NCBI GenBank assembly: GCA_049999725.1 | Contig: JBNGIS010018897.1 | Span: 1 to 24,922 of the forward strand | DNA length: 24,922 nt | From: Haplomitrium mnioides | Lineage: Eukaryota; Marchantiophyta; Haplomitriopsida; Calobryales | Direction: 5' to 3' | Shown here: piece by piece, positions 13,279-24,402 of the stretch | Layout: each line of letters begins with the position of its first letter | Numbering within the stretch: the stretch's first letter is position 1 | Program-made: the position numbers and the translations under genes | Notes under the pieces: generated by a model | What the model saw: only the letters and a program-made list of their open reading frames with translations | Told to the model about the DNA's origin: nothing | Database searches by the model: none

Positions 13279-16015
13279 AAGCTGTGCCTATGTCCCTCAC
13301 CTTCTTTCCTGAAGAGAAGCGATAGCTGAAGAGAAAATTCTCTAAGTGTCACTGTTGGCACCCACTCGAATTTTCATAACTGACCCACCTGAACTCGAAG
13401 TTTCATACCTGACTCACAGAAGCCAAGAGAAGAGATAGCCCAAGTGAAGACTGTCAAAGTATCACCGCAGGCACACCCTAGAATTCTTACGAGATAGTTT
13501 CAAGAGAAAAGACACCGACAATCTGCAATGGTGCTGTTGGGATGAAGACGAAGCGGACGAGACACATCCATGCGACCGACGACGAAGAGAAGCATGGACA
13601 TAAAATTGGACAGTGAAGCACTCATGCAAGCCCTAATGATCTTGGAAGCCCTAATGCACGAAGACGAAGAACTCACATGCCCAGATAGATTCAGAAGCCA
13701 AAAGCCGAGTTGTGTTCGTATTGTCGGCTCCCTGTGGACAATCTCCTCCGAAACCCAATTGTCTGAATGACCGAAAGTGTTGCGGTGACATCGAATGACG
13801 TTGAATTCAGTATCTCAATTCTGGAAGTGCTTCATAGGATTGAGTTCTAGAAAGCTACAATTTGGGAAAAGCTATGCTGTGGAGAGCCTTGTAGTAGCTG
13901 CTTTTTGGGCATAGAGGCATTGATGCCAGTCGTACGGGATGCCGTTTTCTTCTGTACTGTAATGAGATTCTTAGATAGATCTCAATGGATTTGGGTAATC
14001 AAAGATGGAATGAACGTGTATGTTCTAGACATCATTGCATATTTCTCCTGTCACTGTGTCATATTTTGCCTTCATATCGTGTTCCCATGGAATCTGTTGA
14101 TCATCAAAGAGCTTATTGCCCGACTACGGGCGGCTATTTAATATCTCACATCTCACGGTCGGCAAATGTGGGGAAGCCGAATGAAAAAAAGGGAAGCTTC
14201 CTAGAAAAAGTATGGCCTTCTTCTGAGTATGAATAAAAGCACTCCACCAAACGGTTGGGCAAGGTGCAAATCAAATTCTCTCCAAGCGCTTGAGCCAGCT
14301 ACCGGGAAAGTGATGGACGAGTTGGATTCGGAGCCGTTTCCTGAGAAAATCACAGGACCATATTCCTGGGAATGATGCGTTCTCAAATTTAAAATTCGGT
14401 GGAGAAAGTAACTCTCATTTCTCTGTGTCAGAAAGTGATGGATGTGGCTTTAATTTACGAACTGTGCTAATTGCATTCAACAGAATTTCGTGGTTTCTAC
14501 CCAAGAATGTGAGAACCAATTTTAGCTCATAATGAATTACTAGGCAGAAGCTAATGGCCCGTTGTGTTCAGATGCAGACTTGCCAAAGTTGACACCGATA
14601 TGTGGTGTATTGATCATGGCTGTTCCTACACGGTACGGATTCAATCCAAACTGTGGAATGCTTTATCATCAATTGAGACTCGGAGTATAGAGAGGATACC
14701 TTGTCTCAAGATAAAATCTGTCTGTTGGATCTTGGCCAAAATCATTCTTTGCTGGTGCCTCGTTTTGATACCTTCTCAATACTAGAAACCAGTGAGCAAA
14801 TGAAAATATTTCAAAATCGAGAATTCTGAGCACTAGGCGTTTACAATATTGGAAAAGAATTGCCTGCTGCCACTTGTTGGTAAGGAGGATTTTTTTCTGT
14901 ATGCAGGCAAACCGGATTACAAAATATCCGCAATGCAACTCCCCACAACCACATCGGGCACACAACAGCTTTCAAGGACATTCGTATGGACAAAGCCCTG
15001 TTCTCTGTGACATGCTATTTCTCAAGGTGCCCAGAAACGAAGAACTTCTTGGTAGTTTCTTGATCAGCAGTAACACTTGAGCATCCAAGGTATGGTTGTC
15101 TGTATTTGTTTGATATTCATTGCTGATTCTTTCACGCTTTTTGGACTGGCGGCAACTTCCATTGTTGATGTGCAGCGTTCCAAAGGATTGCGGGCTTACG
15201 AGTTAGTGATACTTGTCTCTTGGATGTAATTGTGAACCATTAGAGAAATCCGTGAATTCTAGAGTGAGATTGAGTAGGATTGTGAATATAAGGGAGTTGG
15301 GTGTGAGTTTATGCTCACCAATCTCTCAAATTATCTCGAACTCGCACCCAGTTGCACTCGTCGGCCTTGCTACTGACTAGCAATGAGTACATATTTTCCA
15401 CAAGGCTCTGAGTTGTTAGCAAACTCACACCCAGTGGGTCTGAATTTGATCGTTTTACGGATAACTCTATTGTTTATAATTATTAGAGCTTCTCCTGGAG
15501 GAACACGTCAAGTATCGTTGTTGCTTGTCCTTGCTTTGCTTTATGAAGGAAGCCATTGAACCTGGCTTTCTGCTGTGCATGTGGAAAGATGCTGGGAATA
15601 TGATGATCTGAAGCAGAAAGTTCCTTGTGTTTACTTAGCTATCAATCAAAAGCAAAGGCTCGAGATTTCAGATTGGTGGACAAAATATGATTACAGATGG
15701 TTATTATCTCGTGTCTAGTTTCAGAACAACCTACTCTTCTTGGTTTTGAAGTTGTCCTCTTCTTGGTTATAAAGTTGTTACCTGAGCGATACTATCTATA
15801 CATGCAGAGATTCAAACGCTTGATTGCAGCATGGCAGGCCCTGTCACATCTATTTTGTCCAATTCTGGGGCTGTATCCTGGACACAAGAATCATGTCTCA
15901 CCTCCTCTCCCACTAGATTTTGGTGAGCAAGATCAAATCTCTGGACAATGAAACGATTCAATTACAGTACTATACAATTTCTGTACAATCCAACAAAACA
16001 ACTACAGTTGTGTAT
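13279..16015. other. Gene-poor intergenic region
   Basis: No gene is recognised on either strand. The first ~300 bases upstream of 13278 are the likely PDV2-like promoter and contain GAAGAG/GAAGCG-rich, weakly duplicated sequence at 13316-13500. Plus-strand open stretches near 14540-14690 and 14900-15030 look somewhat protein-like, but I could not join them by compatible splice sites or assign a family. A short inverted pair of GGGTGTGAGTTT-like words lies at about 15300 and 15423. Confidence 0.5.
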
Positions 16016-16019
16016 TCAT

Positions 16020-16330
16020 CGATTTGCCTGCTTTCCCAAAGCCTCTGGTTTCTCAAAGCTTCTAATACTATATATTTGTCTGGTTACATTCTGTACATGG
16101 ATTTGCTTGCTTTCCCAAAGCGTCTAGTATTATATATTTGTGTATTCAACGATTTGCTTGCTTACCGAAAGCGTCTTCCAGACATGGATTTGCTTGCTTT
16201 CCCAAAGCGTCCGGNNNNNNNNNNTCCGGTTTCTATTCCAGACATGGATTTGCTTGGTTTCCCAAAGCGTCGGGTTTTAATCCAGACATGGATTTGCTTG
16301 CTTTTCGCAAAGCGTCATGATCTACTTTTG
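16020..16330. repeat. Tandem array of ~35-80 bp units containing an assembly gap
   Basis: At least six units carry the core GATTTGCTTGCTTTCCCAAAGCGTC, here described by its parts GATTTGCTTGC and TTTCCCAAAGCGTC. The later units are preceded by TCCAGACATG. Unit length shortens from about 80 bp on the left to about 45-60 bp on the right, by loss of an AT-rich spacer (TATATATTTGT). The array is broken by ten Ns. The periodic peptide seen in translation (MDLLAFPKR) is a by-product of the repeat and not evidence of a gene. Confidence 0.88.
16215..16224. other. Assembly gap of 10 N
   Basis: Ten consecutive Ns are flanked on the left by GCGTCCGG and on the right by TCCGGTTTC. The shared TCCGG on both sides and the location inside a tandem array suggest a gap of arbitrary size where repeat units were collapsed or left unassembled. 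Confidence 0.98.
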
Positions 16331-17306
16331 TTCCAGACTCTAATCCATTAACGGCGTTCACATGTGACGACTTTGCGCACCATCTCCAAAAGTAAACGGA
16401 AATTTTCTAACGCCTGCGGTGCGAATGAACTTAAAACAGAAAACTGCGGTTCCTTTGGCTTCGTAGTTATGGGAAATGCTTTCTGTTGCATTATAACACA
16501 CTCCGTATAAACCTGTGAACAAAATACGCATAAGGACATCCCTTTTTTTTTCGCTCCAGTGTACCGGGGAGAACGAAGGAGAAAGTTCAACGACCAGGGG
16601 AACTAGCCGCGCATCAGAGTATCTCGGGAGCGCGCGCATTCTGTCAACGACTATTACGTGACAATGGATGAAAACGTACACAACTACATTTGTCACAGCC
16701 ATTTCGTTGCTACCTTTCGGAACATGCAGTCGGAACGCTTCCGTAGTCTAGTCCTACGTACAATGACTTAGTATCACTTTTACGGTGCGACCCAGCGAAA
16801 CTGCATCATGAGGTGGGGAACGTTACTACAATGCACAAGCCGAAATGCATATGTTCAAGCGGCCCATACCGAAATACGTTCTAAGCGGGATACTTACTGA
16901 CGTTCCAAGAAGAGCGGTTTGTCAAGCTAAAGCACTGCAATGCAGGGCAAGAAACGAAAATTGTGATCAAAAACTCATTCCACAATAATGTTGAGGAATG
17001 GAAACAAACAAGACGAGTATCAGAATGCAAGTTATCCTCGAAATGGGTCCTGGAATCATTCTCGTAGTCCAGGTTGCTTTTCACATCCTCGTGCTTTCAG
17101 GATTTCTTCAATCTTCACATAATCTAAGACAGGGTATCCTGTTGCATGTACCATCTGAGCTATGTCAGCAATTTTAGTTTGAGACTCTCAGCTGGGAACA
17201 AACGGTTATTATATTGCTACGCCGAGAGAGTTTTCGTGCATGATGAACGCGGGAACTTTTATTGCGTGCATGAATTGAAAAGCAAATTTGACACCCCTCG
17301 CAACAG
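16331..17306. other. Upstream region of the coiled-coil gene; first exon(s) not resolved
   Basis: No identifiable coding region. It should contain the promoter and the missing 5' exon or exons of the coiled-coil gene that follows. An ATG at 16663 begins a short open frame with no family match. Sequence composition changes at about 16350, from the repeat array to a more GC-balanced stretch, which could mark the promoter side of the next gene. Confidence 0.35.
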
Positions 17307-20300
17307 GCCACGATGGCGATGTGTGGAGACATCCAGCGCAAACTTTCCATCATTTCGAGGATAATGTCGAGGCTCTGGCCTCTGTGAAGGAACAACAAAA
17401 GTCGCATCTTCTTAAAACAAGTGCAGTTTACCGCCTGTGGGAAAGTGCCATTTCTGAAGCTCATCTGACGAAATCAGATGATGTACCCACTCCTTTTTCA
17501 GATTGAGTTGAGCAGTATGTTAATAGCGTGCATCATTTTGAAATGATTCCATTAGTTTTGGTGAATTTGCATCCTTGTTAGCCTGAAAAGTGATGTCAAG
17601 TTCCCTTATCACAGGCATCCCTCCAGAGTAAGGTTACAAGTCTACAAATTGCGCTGCGGGCCTCTGAACTGTAAGAAACCTCTTTGCCATTCAACAAATT
17701 TTTAGTGAACTTAATGAAGCTCATGGTTCTGTATGGTATGTGTTGTGTTCAATGCAACAATGGTTGCAATTCTTCTAGCTAGCGTGATTTACGTGTGTAA
17801 CGAGAGATCTGAAAGTTGAATGGCAGTAGATGGAACAAACATCCTACACAATTTATTTAGTGTGTATCTATTGATCAAGTGGAATCTTTCGGTAAAGCAG
17901 GGCCCGCCTGGAAGGTCAACACGAGACTGATTCACTTCGAAGATATGTTGCAGATGTTGAAGTGGCAGCTGCTGGCCTTGTTGCACGAATTCAGGAGCTG
18001 GAGCAACTTCTCTCTCTTTGTACTGAAAAAGAGACTAGTTTTTAGTTTTTAGCTTAGAGAGAGCAATTGTTTTACGAGTGAGCTACGGCTCACCACTTAG
18101 ATTTACTTCATTGTACTACTTTTTGTTTTCAATTCTTTCGCTTGCACCTGGGTGCGTGTTGTATTCTCAGTCCCTGTGGCCCTAGGGCTCGTCTGGGACT
18201 TTAATCAAAATTCTATTCTATTCTTCTATTCAATCTATAAACGAGAATTTGCCTACCAGTTTGTTGACAAATCCTTAACTTTGTGCCTTGTTTTTGGACA
18301 GCTTCAACAGTTCAAGAAGGGAGGGATATAGATCAACTGCGAAGCCACCTGGTTATTGAAGCGAGTAGAGAGGCTCAACGACAAGCTCTTGCAGCTGTGC
18401 AATCGGTAGCTACAGCACGGGAAGCAACGATGGAGCTTGATAAGGTAGAAGGGTGAATTGATTGAAAGGACTAGATGTTTGAACATCGTGCTCCTCAGGA
18501 GCTGAATAAGACTTACTGGGTTGCCCCACAGTCTGGAATGTTTTGGTAAACTTCTGCCTATCATTCTTTACTATAGCAAACTGGAGTCTCATTTTGACGA
18601 TTTGGATGGCAGATGAAGCGGGAGGCTACAGCCATAACATCATCTCAAGAGGAGGAAATAAAGAATTTAATGGCCCAAGTTCACCACTGTCGGTACCTGT
18701 ATGAGGTATCCTTAGGAGCTGTGCTTGTTAACCATTCCTGAAAGAAAACTAGGAATGAACACATATGATCCATATGCCATTGAATCAAGTTTTTCTTTGG
18801 TCTTTGCAGGCAAAAACCCTGCAGATGCAAGAGATGAAATTTGAGGAAGAGAAACTGGTAACTCTCACATATTTGTCTTTGATCCTTATGAACACTTATA
18901 TTTGAGCATGTCCCTGAATCACCAAAGTTTGCAGGTAAGGCATTGCAAAGCTGTGGAGGAATCCCTTGCAGCTTCACAAGTGGAGGCAGGAGGGTTGCAA
19001 CACAGATTGGAAGTAATGAAGGTATGAACGAATGTTGTCTCAGATTGGGTTTCGAGGGTCACCGATTTGTTAATAAACCGAATTATCAGCAAACAAAAGT
19101 AGATACACTGTGAGTGCAGTTGGGCAAGTGAATTATGAGAAATGAGAAATTTCGGAAACATGACACGAATCGTGTTCAGTGTTCTTCTTTGGAATTCAGC
19201 CTCCAGAGCTCGATGGCTTTTATTTTGCTTGCTTTGGACGATTTAACAATAACTAGGCTGATCAGCTTCAGGAGACAGTCATCAACTTTTGACGATACTT
19301 GTAACCCAAAACATTCCCTTGGCAAGCGATTCCTTTTCTTAGCTGCAATGTGTGCGCTCAAGCAATGGCCTTTTTTCGCTTGTCGGTTATCCAAGTTCAC
19401 TGGAGGCATCTTGTCTGCAGTTAGCAACTCAAGAGAAGGATGCACAAGTTACAGAGTTGCTGAAGGCTGTTGAGGTTAGCAAGGCAGCTGCTCGTGCTGC
19501 AGATCGGAGGGTTTTGGAAGCTCGTACGGAAAATAATGAAACAGGAGTCGAAAACGAGTGGCTACCACAAAAGGTTTGAAACTAAAAGAAGCATGGGAAG
19601 TCAAAATGTCAGGATGGACAAAATTCTCCAATCTTTGCAGGAACCACAATTTGCGTTCTTTCAGTCCATAGTCCTTCGTTCTACTCACAGAACTTTGCTT
19701 AGCGGGCATGGTAACTGCATAACTAAGGAGCATCAAACTATGAAAATAGTTCGAAATGTGCAAATTTTGAGGTTCCAACACTTTACAACAGTTTAGGTTT
19801 GCCGTTCCCTTCAGAATAACGTGCCTGTTACAACAGCCCCACATGAACATTATTCACGAAATCTATGCTGTGAATGAACAGGTGACAGATCTTCATAGGC
19901 GGGAGGAAGAAGCAACTGTGGCACAATATGATCATGAGCTATGCAAGGTTGAATGAAATGAAATGACTGTTTTGGATATTTGAACCATTAGATAGCCGGT
20001 CAAGAAAGTTTATTGAGAGTGACTACGATTGCGGAACATCATCGTCAGCTCAAGTCATTCCACACAGGGGAGAGAATTGAGCTCATTAGGTGGAGATATA
20101 AAGAGCATATTCGTAGTTCCGTTTGATTTCTTTGTACCTACTCATTGGAAAGATCCAATTTCCTTTTTCGAGAGATAACAGCCTTTCTGCGTGATTTTCC
20201 CGCATCGACTGTGGAAAGTACAATTCTCGATGACACTGCCAAATTTCTCTGCTCTTGAAGCCTTTGAACATATGGTCTGAAGGAAAGCTGGGTGTAGTCA

Positions 20301-21413
20301 CTCAAAATCCACATATTGTTTGAGTCGTGACTTGCTTTTGTTCAAGGATTATGGGACAGTTTGGGAAAAGTTAAGAGCTTCACTGATATGTCAGTTCAAG
20401 ATTTTGTTTTTGGTCCTGGCTGTCGTTATTGCATATTGTGATTATGTAATGATTGGTTGTCGCTACAGGTGCGAGCTGTACTGGAAGGAGAGAAGGCACA
20501 CCTTCTTACAGAATTGGTATGATGCCAGTTACAGTTTCTCTTAATCTTGTGTATGATGAACTTGCTGGCTGAAAGCAAGCCTTATCTCGTTGAGTTATGT
20601 TTTCTTTCATTAATGTTTCTGGTTTTCGAAGATATTGTTTGGGAAGCTCCTACACGTGCTAGATTAGTTTTCATGTTCTCTTCTGGGAATATGATTTTGC
20701 TTTTAGTGAGTGTAGGCAAGGCTTCGCCATGGAAATCATACTTTGAAAGGGGAGCTCGCTGAATGGAAATACAAATTTAGCTCCAGAAGCAATCACAGTA
20801 GTGGGCCAGACAATATGTCCGTTAGCCAGCATTCATCAAATGCTTTCTGTAACTCAAAGCTGACGGATTTTGTCACCATGACCAACAAGCCCTGTTCCTC
20901 GTTACAAACAGAGTCTAGTGTCCTTTCAACGCAACAGGGCATGGGTGGGAGGCAGAAGAACACATCATCCACACCATCAGCGAAAGGACATCAGCTGGAA
21001 GGTGTAAGAAAAGAGTCTGAGGCACACTCCTCGTCTCTAAATCAGCAGAGGAGCAGCAATTTTTGTGTCATACATTCACAAGATCAGCATCTATCCCCTC
21101 GAAAGGAACGCAACCCCAGACAAGGAAGTCACTCATCCTATTTCTTTGATGGGCCAAGGATCGGCCAAAGCAACGGAACGGAGGAAGTTCCCCTTGAACC
21201 GGGTGACAGCATTTTGTCCGTCGCCCACAGAGAAATATTTAAGTTGAAGCAGGTACGAAAATCGTCAGTGTTGCATTCATGCTGTGACCGTGGAATATGA
21301 ATCACATAGCAAATAATTACGCAAAGAAGATTTCATAATACTCGACTATGGGAGGGACGAGTGGGTCTTATTTGACCAACATGTTCTGTCCCTTGTTGTA
21401 GCTTCTGATGTAA
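17307..21413 (+). CDS. Long coiled-coil protein of unknown family, at least 12 exons, 5' end incomplete
   Basis: I do not recognise the family. Exons: 17307-17482, 17615-17670, 17901-18037, 18302-18444, 18613-18705, 18810-18857, 18935-19021, 19421-19573, 19882-19947, 20469-20516, 20716-21252 and a tentative last exon 21402-21413. All phases agree, giving at least 517 residues with no stop. The reading is Glu/Lys/Ala/Gln-rich and helical up to about 20790, with segments such as VAAAGLVARIQELEQLLSL, AAARAADRRVLEARTE and ELARLRHGNHTLKGELAEW, typical of an extended coiled coil. The large 537-nt exon then becomes Ser/Gln/Asn-rich and probably disordered, ending in SVAHREIFKLKQ. No membrane segment or catalytic motif is visible, so a structural or scaffold role is only inferred. 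The first listed exon is preceded in frame by a stop at 17276, so it must be spliced in, and the start codon lies upstream. The donor at 18038 (GTTTTT) is weak. Confidence 0.75.
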
Positions 21414-21878
21414 GCCAGCATTACAGTAGCTTCAGGTTCTAGGGAACAGATGTTCGTTTTTGGGGCACTTTTTGCATTTAGCTTTGGACTGGGATTGATG
21501 GCTGGTGTGTGATGCTCACTTTGTAGATAAATCAACAGCTAGTCGCCGCATGTCAATGAAGCCACAGACTGATAACTGAAATAAAGGAGAAGGATGATCG
21601 GACTGTCAGGAAAATTGCGGGGATAACGGACGCATTTCAGTATCCCAAGGCCTGAAGATGTTTGGCCCCATCATATTGTTTCTCATGCGGGTCGTAACTC
21701 GTCAGGTGAAACGCCACTTTTTCACTAAGAAGATACCTGTTACCTACAAGCTCTTTGTGCAATGGGTGGGCAGAAAAGTTTACTAAGGTGTACACTTGAA
21801 GCAGTTGCTACATTGCCAGATTGGTTTCTGAATCTAGAAGGTGTTACTGTGCTGCTGCTGTTTTATGTATGTGGTCAG

Positions 21879-22004
21879 GCTGCACCCAGAACTTCTGCCT
21901 CTGGCGACAATGTGAATGCAATCATTCAGGAAGGACTCCAGTTTCTGGATTCAAGGATGTCAGTTTCTGCCAATGAAACCACATGTGAAAGCTTGGGTTT
22001 GTGA
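21879..22004 (+). CDS. Possible alternative terminal exon of the coiled-coil gene
   Basis: After GTGGTCAG a 126-nt phase-0 stretch runs 41 codons to a TGA at 22002-22004. It contains NVNAIIQEGLQFLDSRMS, which could form a helix. It would splice in frame to the donor at 21253, giving a 41-residue tail in place of the three residues LLM of the tiny exon at 21402-21413. Nothing in the sequence decides between the two ends; it could also be 3' UTR. Confidence 0.3.
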   Translation, partial: AAPRTSASGDNVNAIIQEGLQFLDSRMSVSANETTCESLGL

Positions 22005-22574
22005 GCTTCTCGTGGGTGTACACCACACCTGCTGTTCCTCTTTTGTTTAAGAAAACATGTGAGTTATTCCCCCACCCAGTCCACCACTGAAAGCCGAGGA
22101 AACATAACATGCACGGATCCGCTTCTCTGTTCTGTTTTGAATTGGAAATTTTGGTAGATCAGGTTCTAGTTCAGCCTTAGTGATAACAAAGACTCCCCTA
22201 AACTGTACAAATTATGCGAATTGATTTTGTAGCGTGCATTTGAAATGTCTGCTGGACTTTTGCATTTGAACTTAAAGTTCGAGTTAGCTGTGGAGGTCTG
22301 TGTCGATGGAAAAATGTCAGGCGCTCTGTTCCCGAAACATTGCCCTTTTTTCTTTCCCCATTATGTCATTTTGCTATCGAATATTCGCTTATGCTGCCTC
22401 AATAGACCGGCTTTGACTGTTGATTGCACACCAGTGAATGTGCGTTTTCCCCTCTTGCAAATTGTTCCTCTACGTGATCAAAGCGACTGTCGTGTCCTCA
22501 GGCACTAGTAGCCTGTTCATGCCAAGCATGATTGAACTGGAGATGATTGTCAAGATACTTTGTATCTGAGAACG
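22005..22574. other. Intergenic, no gene seen
   Basis: Open stretches here are short and mutually unphased. Composition is AT-rich with T-rich tracts (around 22340-22360) of the kind found in introns and 3' flanks. I saw no RNA gene or repeat. Confidence 0.5.
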
Positions 22575-23486
22575 ATAGTTGCATCGTTTAGGCAATATGA
22601 GAACAATTTTCGCAGAGATGACGATAGATTCAACGCACAATCAATGCTGTTTGTCGAAGTAGCTGATGATTTCCTTGACAGCGGGGTGTTAAGAGCTCCT
22701 ACAACAATGACCAGGAAGCAAACTTGAATGTGCCTCTTGTTCACAAGAGAGCCATCAAGTATCATGTGAAGTCGGGTTGAAGTGCACTGGAGTGCAAAAT
22801 CAGTCCACGAGCGCAAAATAAGAAGTTTGAACAAGCTATTGCTGTTGAGGAATGCTTGGACAGCGCGAAGTCTGTCTCCAAACAGGACATGAAATCTCCC
22901 CCGGATTTCAAAGTGCAGTGGGCAGGTGAAGATGAAATGGTGTTCATCCTCAGGAATCTATAACTGTTTCACAGGGCAGACGATGGCATCCTGTCTTCAA
23001 TTGTGCGAGGATGTAGATAAGTGGGAGTGCTGAGCCGCTTGTGAGGGAAGGAAGGTTGTATGCTTGGAGATAGAAAGTTCCATTGGCTAACCAATGCTTG
23101 ACTAAAGAAGAACAATGTTGATCATAAAGTTTATCGTGCTCGCAATCCGGTACAATCAGGAATGTCAAGGGTGGAATTGGAGTAAAAACATTTTGAAAAT
23201 TATGCATTATGCCAGACCAGTAAACGTAAACAATCTATGAGGAAATTCATTACTGTACTCGAAGGCTCGCTGTGAACTCTTTGTTGGCCTTCAATGGACA
23301 GATGCACGAGTTACGTCCAACGGTAACACTATATGGTATGGGCAAACTTTGGACCAGTTCTTGAATGATTCAACCAGTTCCTTCAACCGGCCAGGTACCA
23401 TCTAGCATCGACATGGTGGTGATTTGGCATCCATCATCGGCACTCTAGGCAACGACGAACTGTCACTGCTACAATGCAAATCGTAA
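22575..23486 (+). pseudogene. Degenerate coding-like region, family unknown
   Basis: Protein-like pieces follow one another on the plus strand but in different frames. About 22581-22690 reads FVEVADDFLDSG. After a one-base shift, about 22680-22963 reads NLNVPLVHKRAIKYHV, an internal TGA at 22778-22780, then FEQAIAVEECLDSAK and VQWAGEDEMVFILRNL. About 23250-23486 reads ARCELFVGLQWTDARVTS, a TAG at 23403-23405, then GGDLASIIGTLGNDELSL. Splice sites that would remove the breaks were not evident. This looks like a decayed gene, retrocopy or element; I cannot name its family, and chance open stretches are possible. Confidence 0.25.
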
Positions 23487-23954
23487 TACGGCCTTTGGTC
23501 CCACCATGGACGACAACACTGGTAGGCTCACGAAAATAGAACGAAATAGATCCAACTTTAGCAGGTTCTCAGACTTTTGCACGCATCGAATCGGAATGAC
23601 ATCAGATACGTGAGTGCACGAGGGCTGCTTTCTGAATCTACCCTTTTCGGAAGAGTTTACCGATGTGGACAGATCAAGTCTACCAAATGTTGTGTCCTGT
23701 GTGCATTTGTCCTGACCACTGAGTGACATCTTACTGGACATCTCCGTTGTATTCATGGAGCTAAAATTCCATCAGCAGCAAAGATCTTGCTTGCGCCCTT
23801 GTATTCATGGGCGGCATTGCAAGAATTTTGCTGAATTTCTGGCACATTTGTGTTTGTGTACCTGGGCTGTGGCTCCGTTGTTTCATCTGGTAATCTAAAA
23901 GCATCATTCATGCATTTGACGGTGTTGAATTGAAATTCTGTTTCCATTAACAAC
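23487..23954. other. Flank of the retroelement; no clear gene
   Basis: Minus-strand open stretches at 23469-23756 and 23753-23953 abut but are in different frames, lack family signatures and are probably chance or remnants of older insertions. The sequence next to 23955 should be the genomic flank of the copia 3' LTR. Confidence 0.35.
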
Positions 23955-24195
23955 CTGTTTTTGGAGGGGGAAACGATCCTGTTTGTGTAAAGAAATCGAG
24001 GAGATAAATCTTTCGAGTCAAATATGAGAGATTGCTGTTTTTGGAGGGGGAAACGATCCTGTTTGTGTAAAGAATTCGAGGAGATAAATCTTTCAAGTCA
24101 AATATGAGAGATTGCTGTTTTTGGAAGGGGGAAACGATCCTGTTTGTGTAAAGAAATGGAGGAGATAAATCTTTGGAGGCAAATATGAGAGATCG
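23955..24195. repeat. Three tandem copies of an 80-bp unit at the LTR end
   Basis: Copies start at 23955, 24035 and 24115. Each begins CTGTTTTTGGA.GGGGGAAAC, continues GATCCTGTTTGTGTAAAGAA and GGAGATAAATCTTT, and ends CAAATATGAGAGAT. Copies 1 and 2 are nearly identical; copy 3 has one extra G and several substitutions, and merges into the rest of the LTR. The period is exactly 80 between the first three starts. Confidence 0.95.
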
Positions 24196-24402
24196 TATTC
24201 AACACAACGGATTTACAAAAGGGAAGAGGCTTGTGGCATGGCAGCTCTCTTCGATCTCCCTACTTTTCTCTCTACATAACCTTGTATTTATACTTAAATT
24301 TACCCTAAATTAACTTAACAAAACTAGACCTAAAGAGGGTTAAAAATAAGTCTCTACTGTAATCCCAACTCTTGTTTACTTACATAGCTTGGTATTTCAA
24401 CA
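23956..24402 (-). mobile_element. 3' LTR of a Ty1/copia retrotransposon
   Basis: On the minus strand a polypurine tract (TTGAAGGGGAG) is followed at 24402 by TGTTGAAATACC, a typical plant copia LTR start. Possible CA ends lie at 24116, 24036 or 23956, each as CCAAAAACA, because the 80-bp unit is triplicated. The LTR is therefore about 287 bp plus up to two extra units (447 bp). A short A/T-rich segment with TATAAATA (minus strand, near 24290) is a plausible LTR promoter. The target-site duplication cannot be checked because the 5' LTR is outside the window. Confidence 0.75.

Noticed and set aside
12152-13312. Plus-strand open frames over the PDV2-like gene
   Set aside because: They are opposite-strand shadows of two well-supported minus-strand exons.
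15920-16351. Open frame with repeated MDLLAFPKR peptide resembling a repeat protein
   Set aside because: The periodic peptide is created by a DNA tandem repeat, crosses an N gap, appears in more than one frame, and has no start or splice support.
17146-17364. Plus-strand frame with YAERVFVHDERGNFY as the first exon of the coiled-coil gene
   Set aside because: Its frame differs from the following exon and no donor joins it cleanly, so it was not included.
23955-24195. Independent satellite unrelated to the retroelement
   Set aside because: The third unit merges without a break into the copia LTR and each unit ends with the same CCAAAAACA terminus on the minus strand, so it is best read as LTR-derived.
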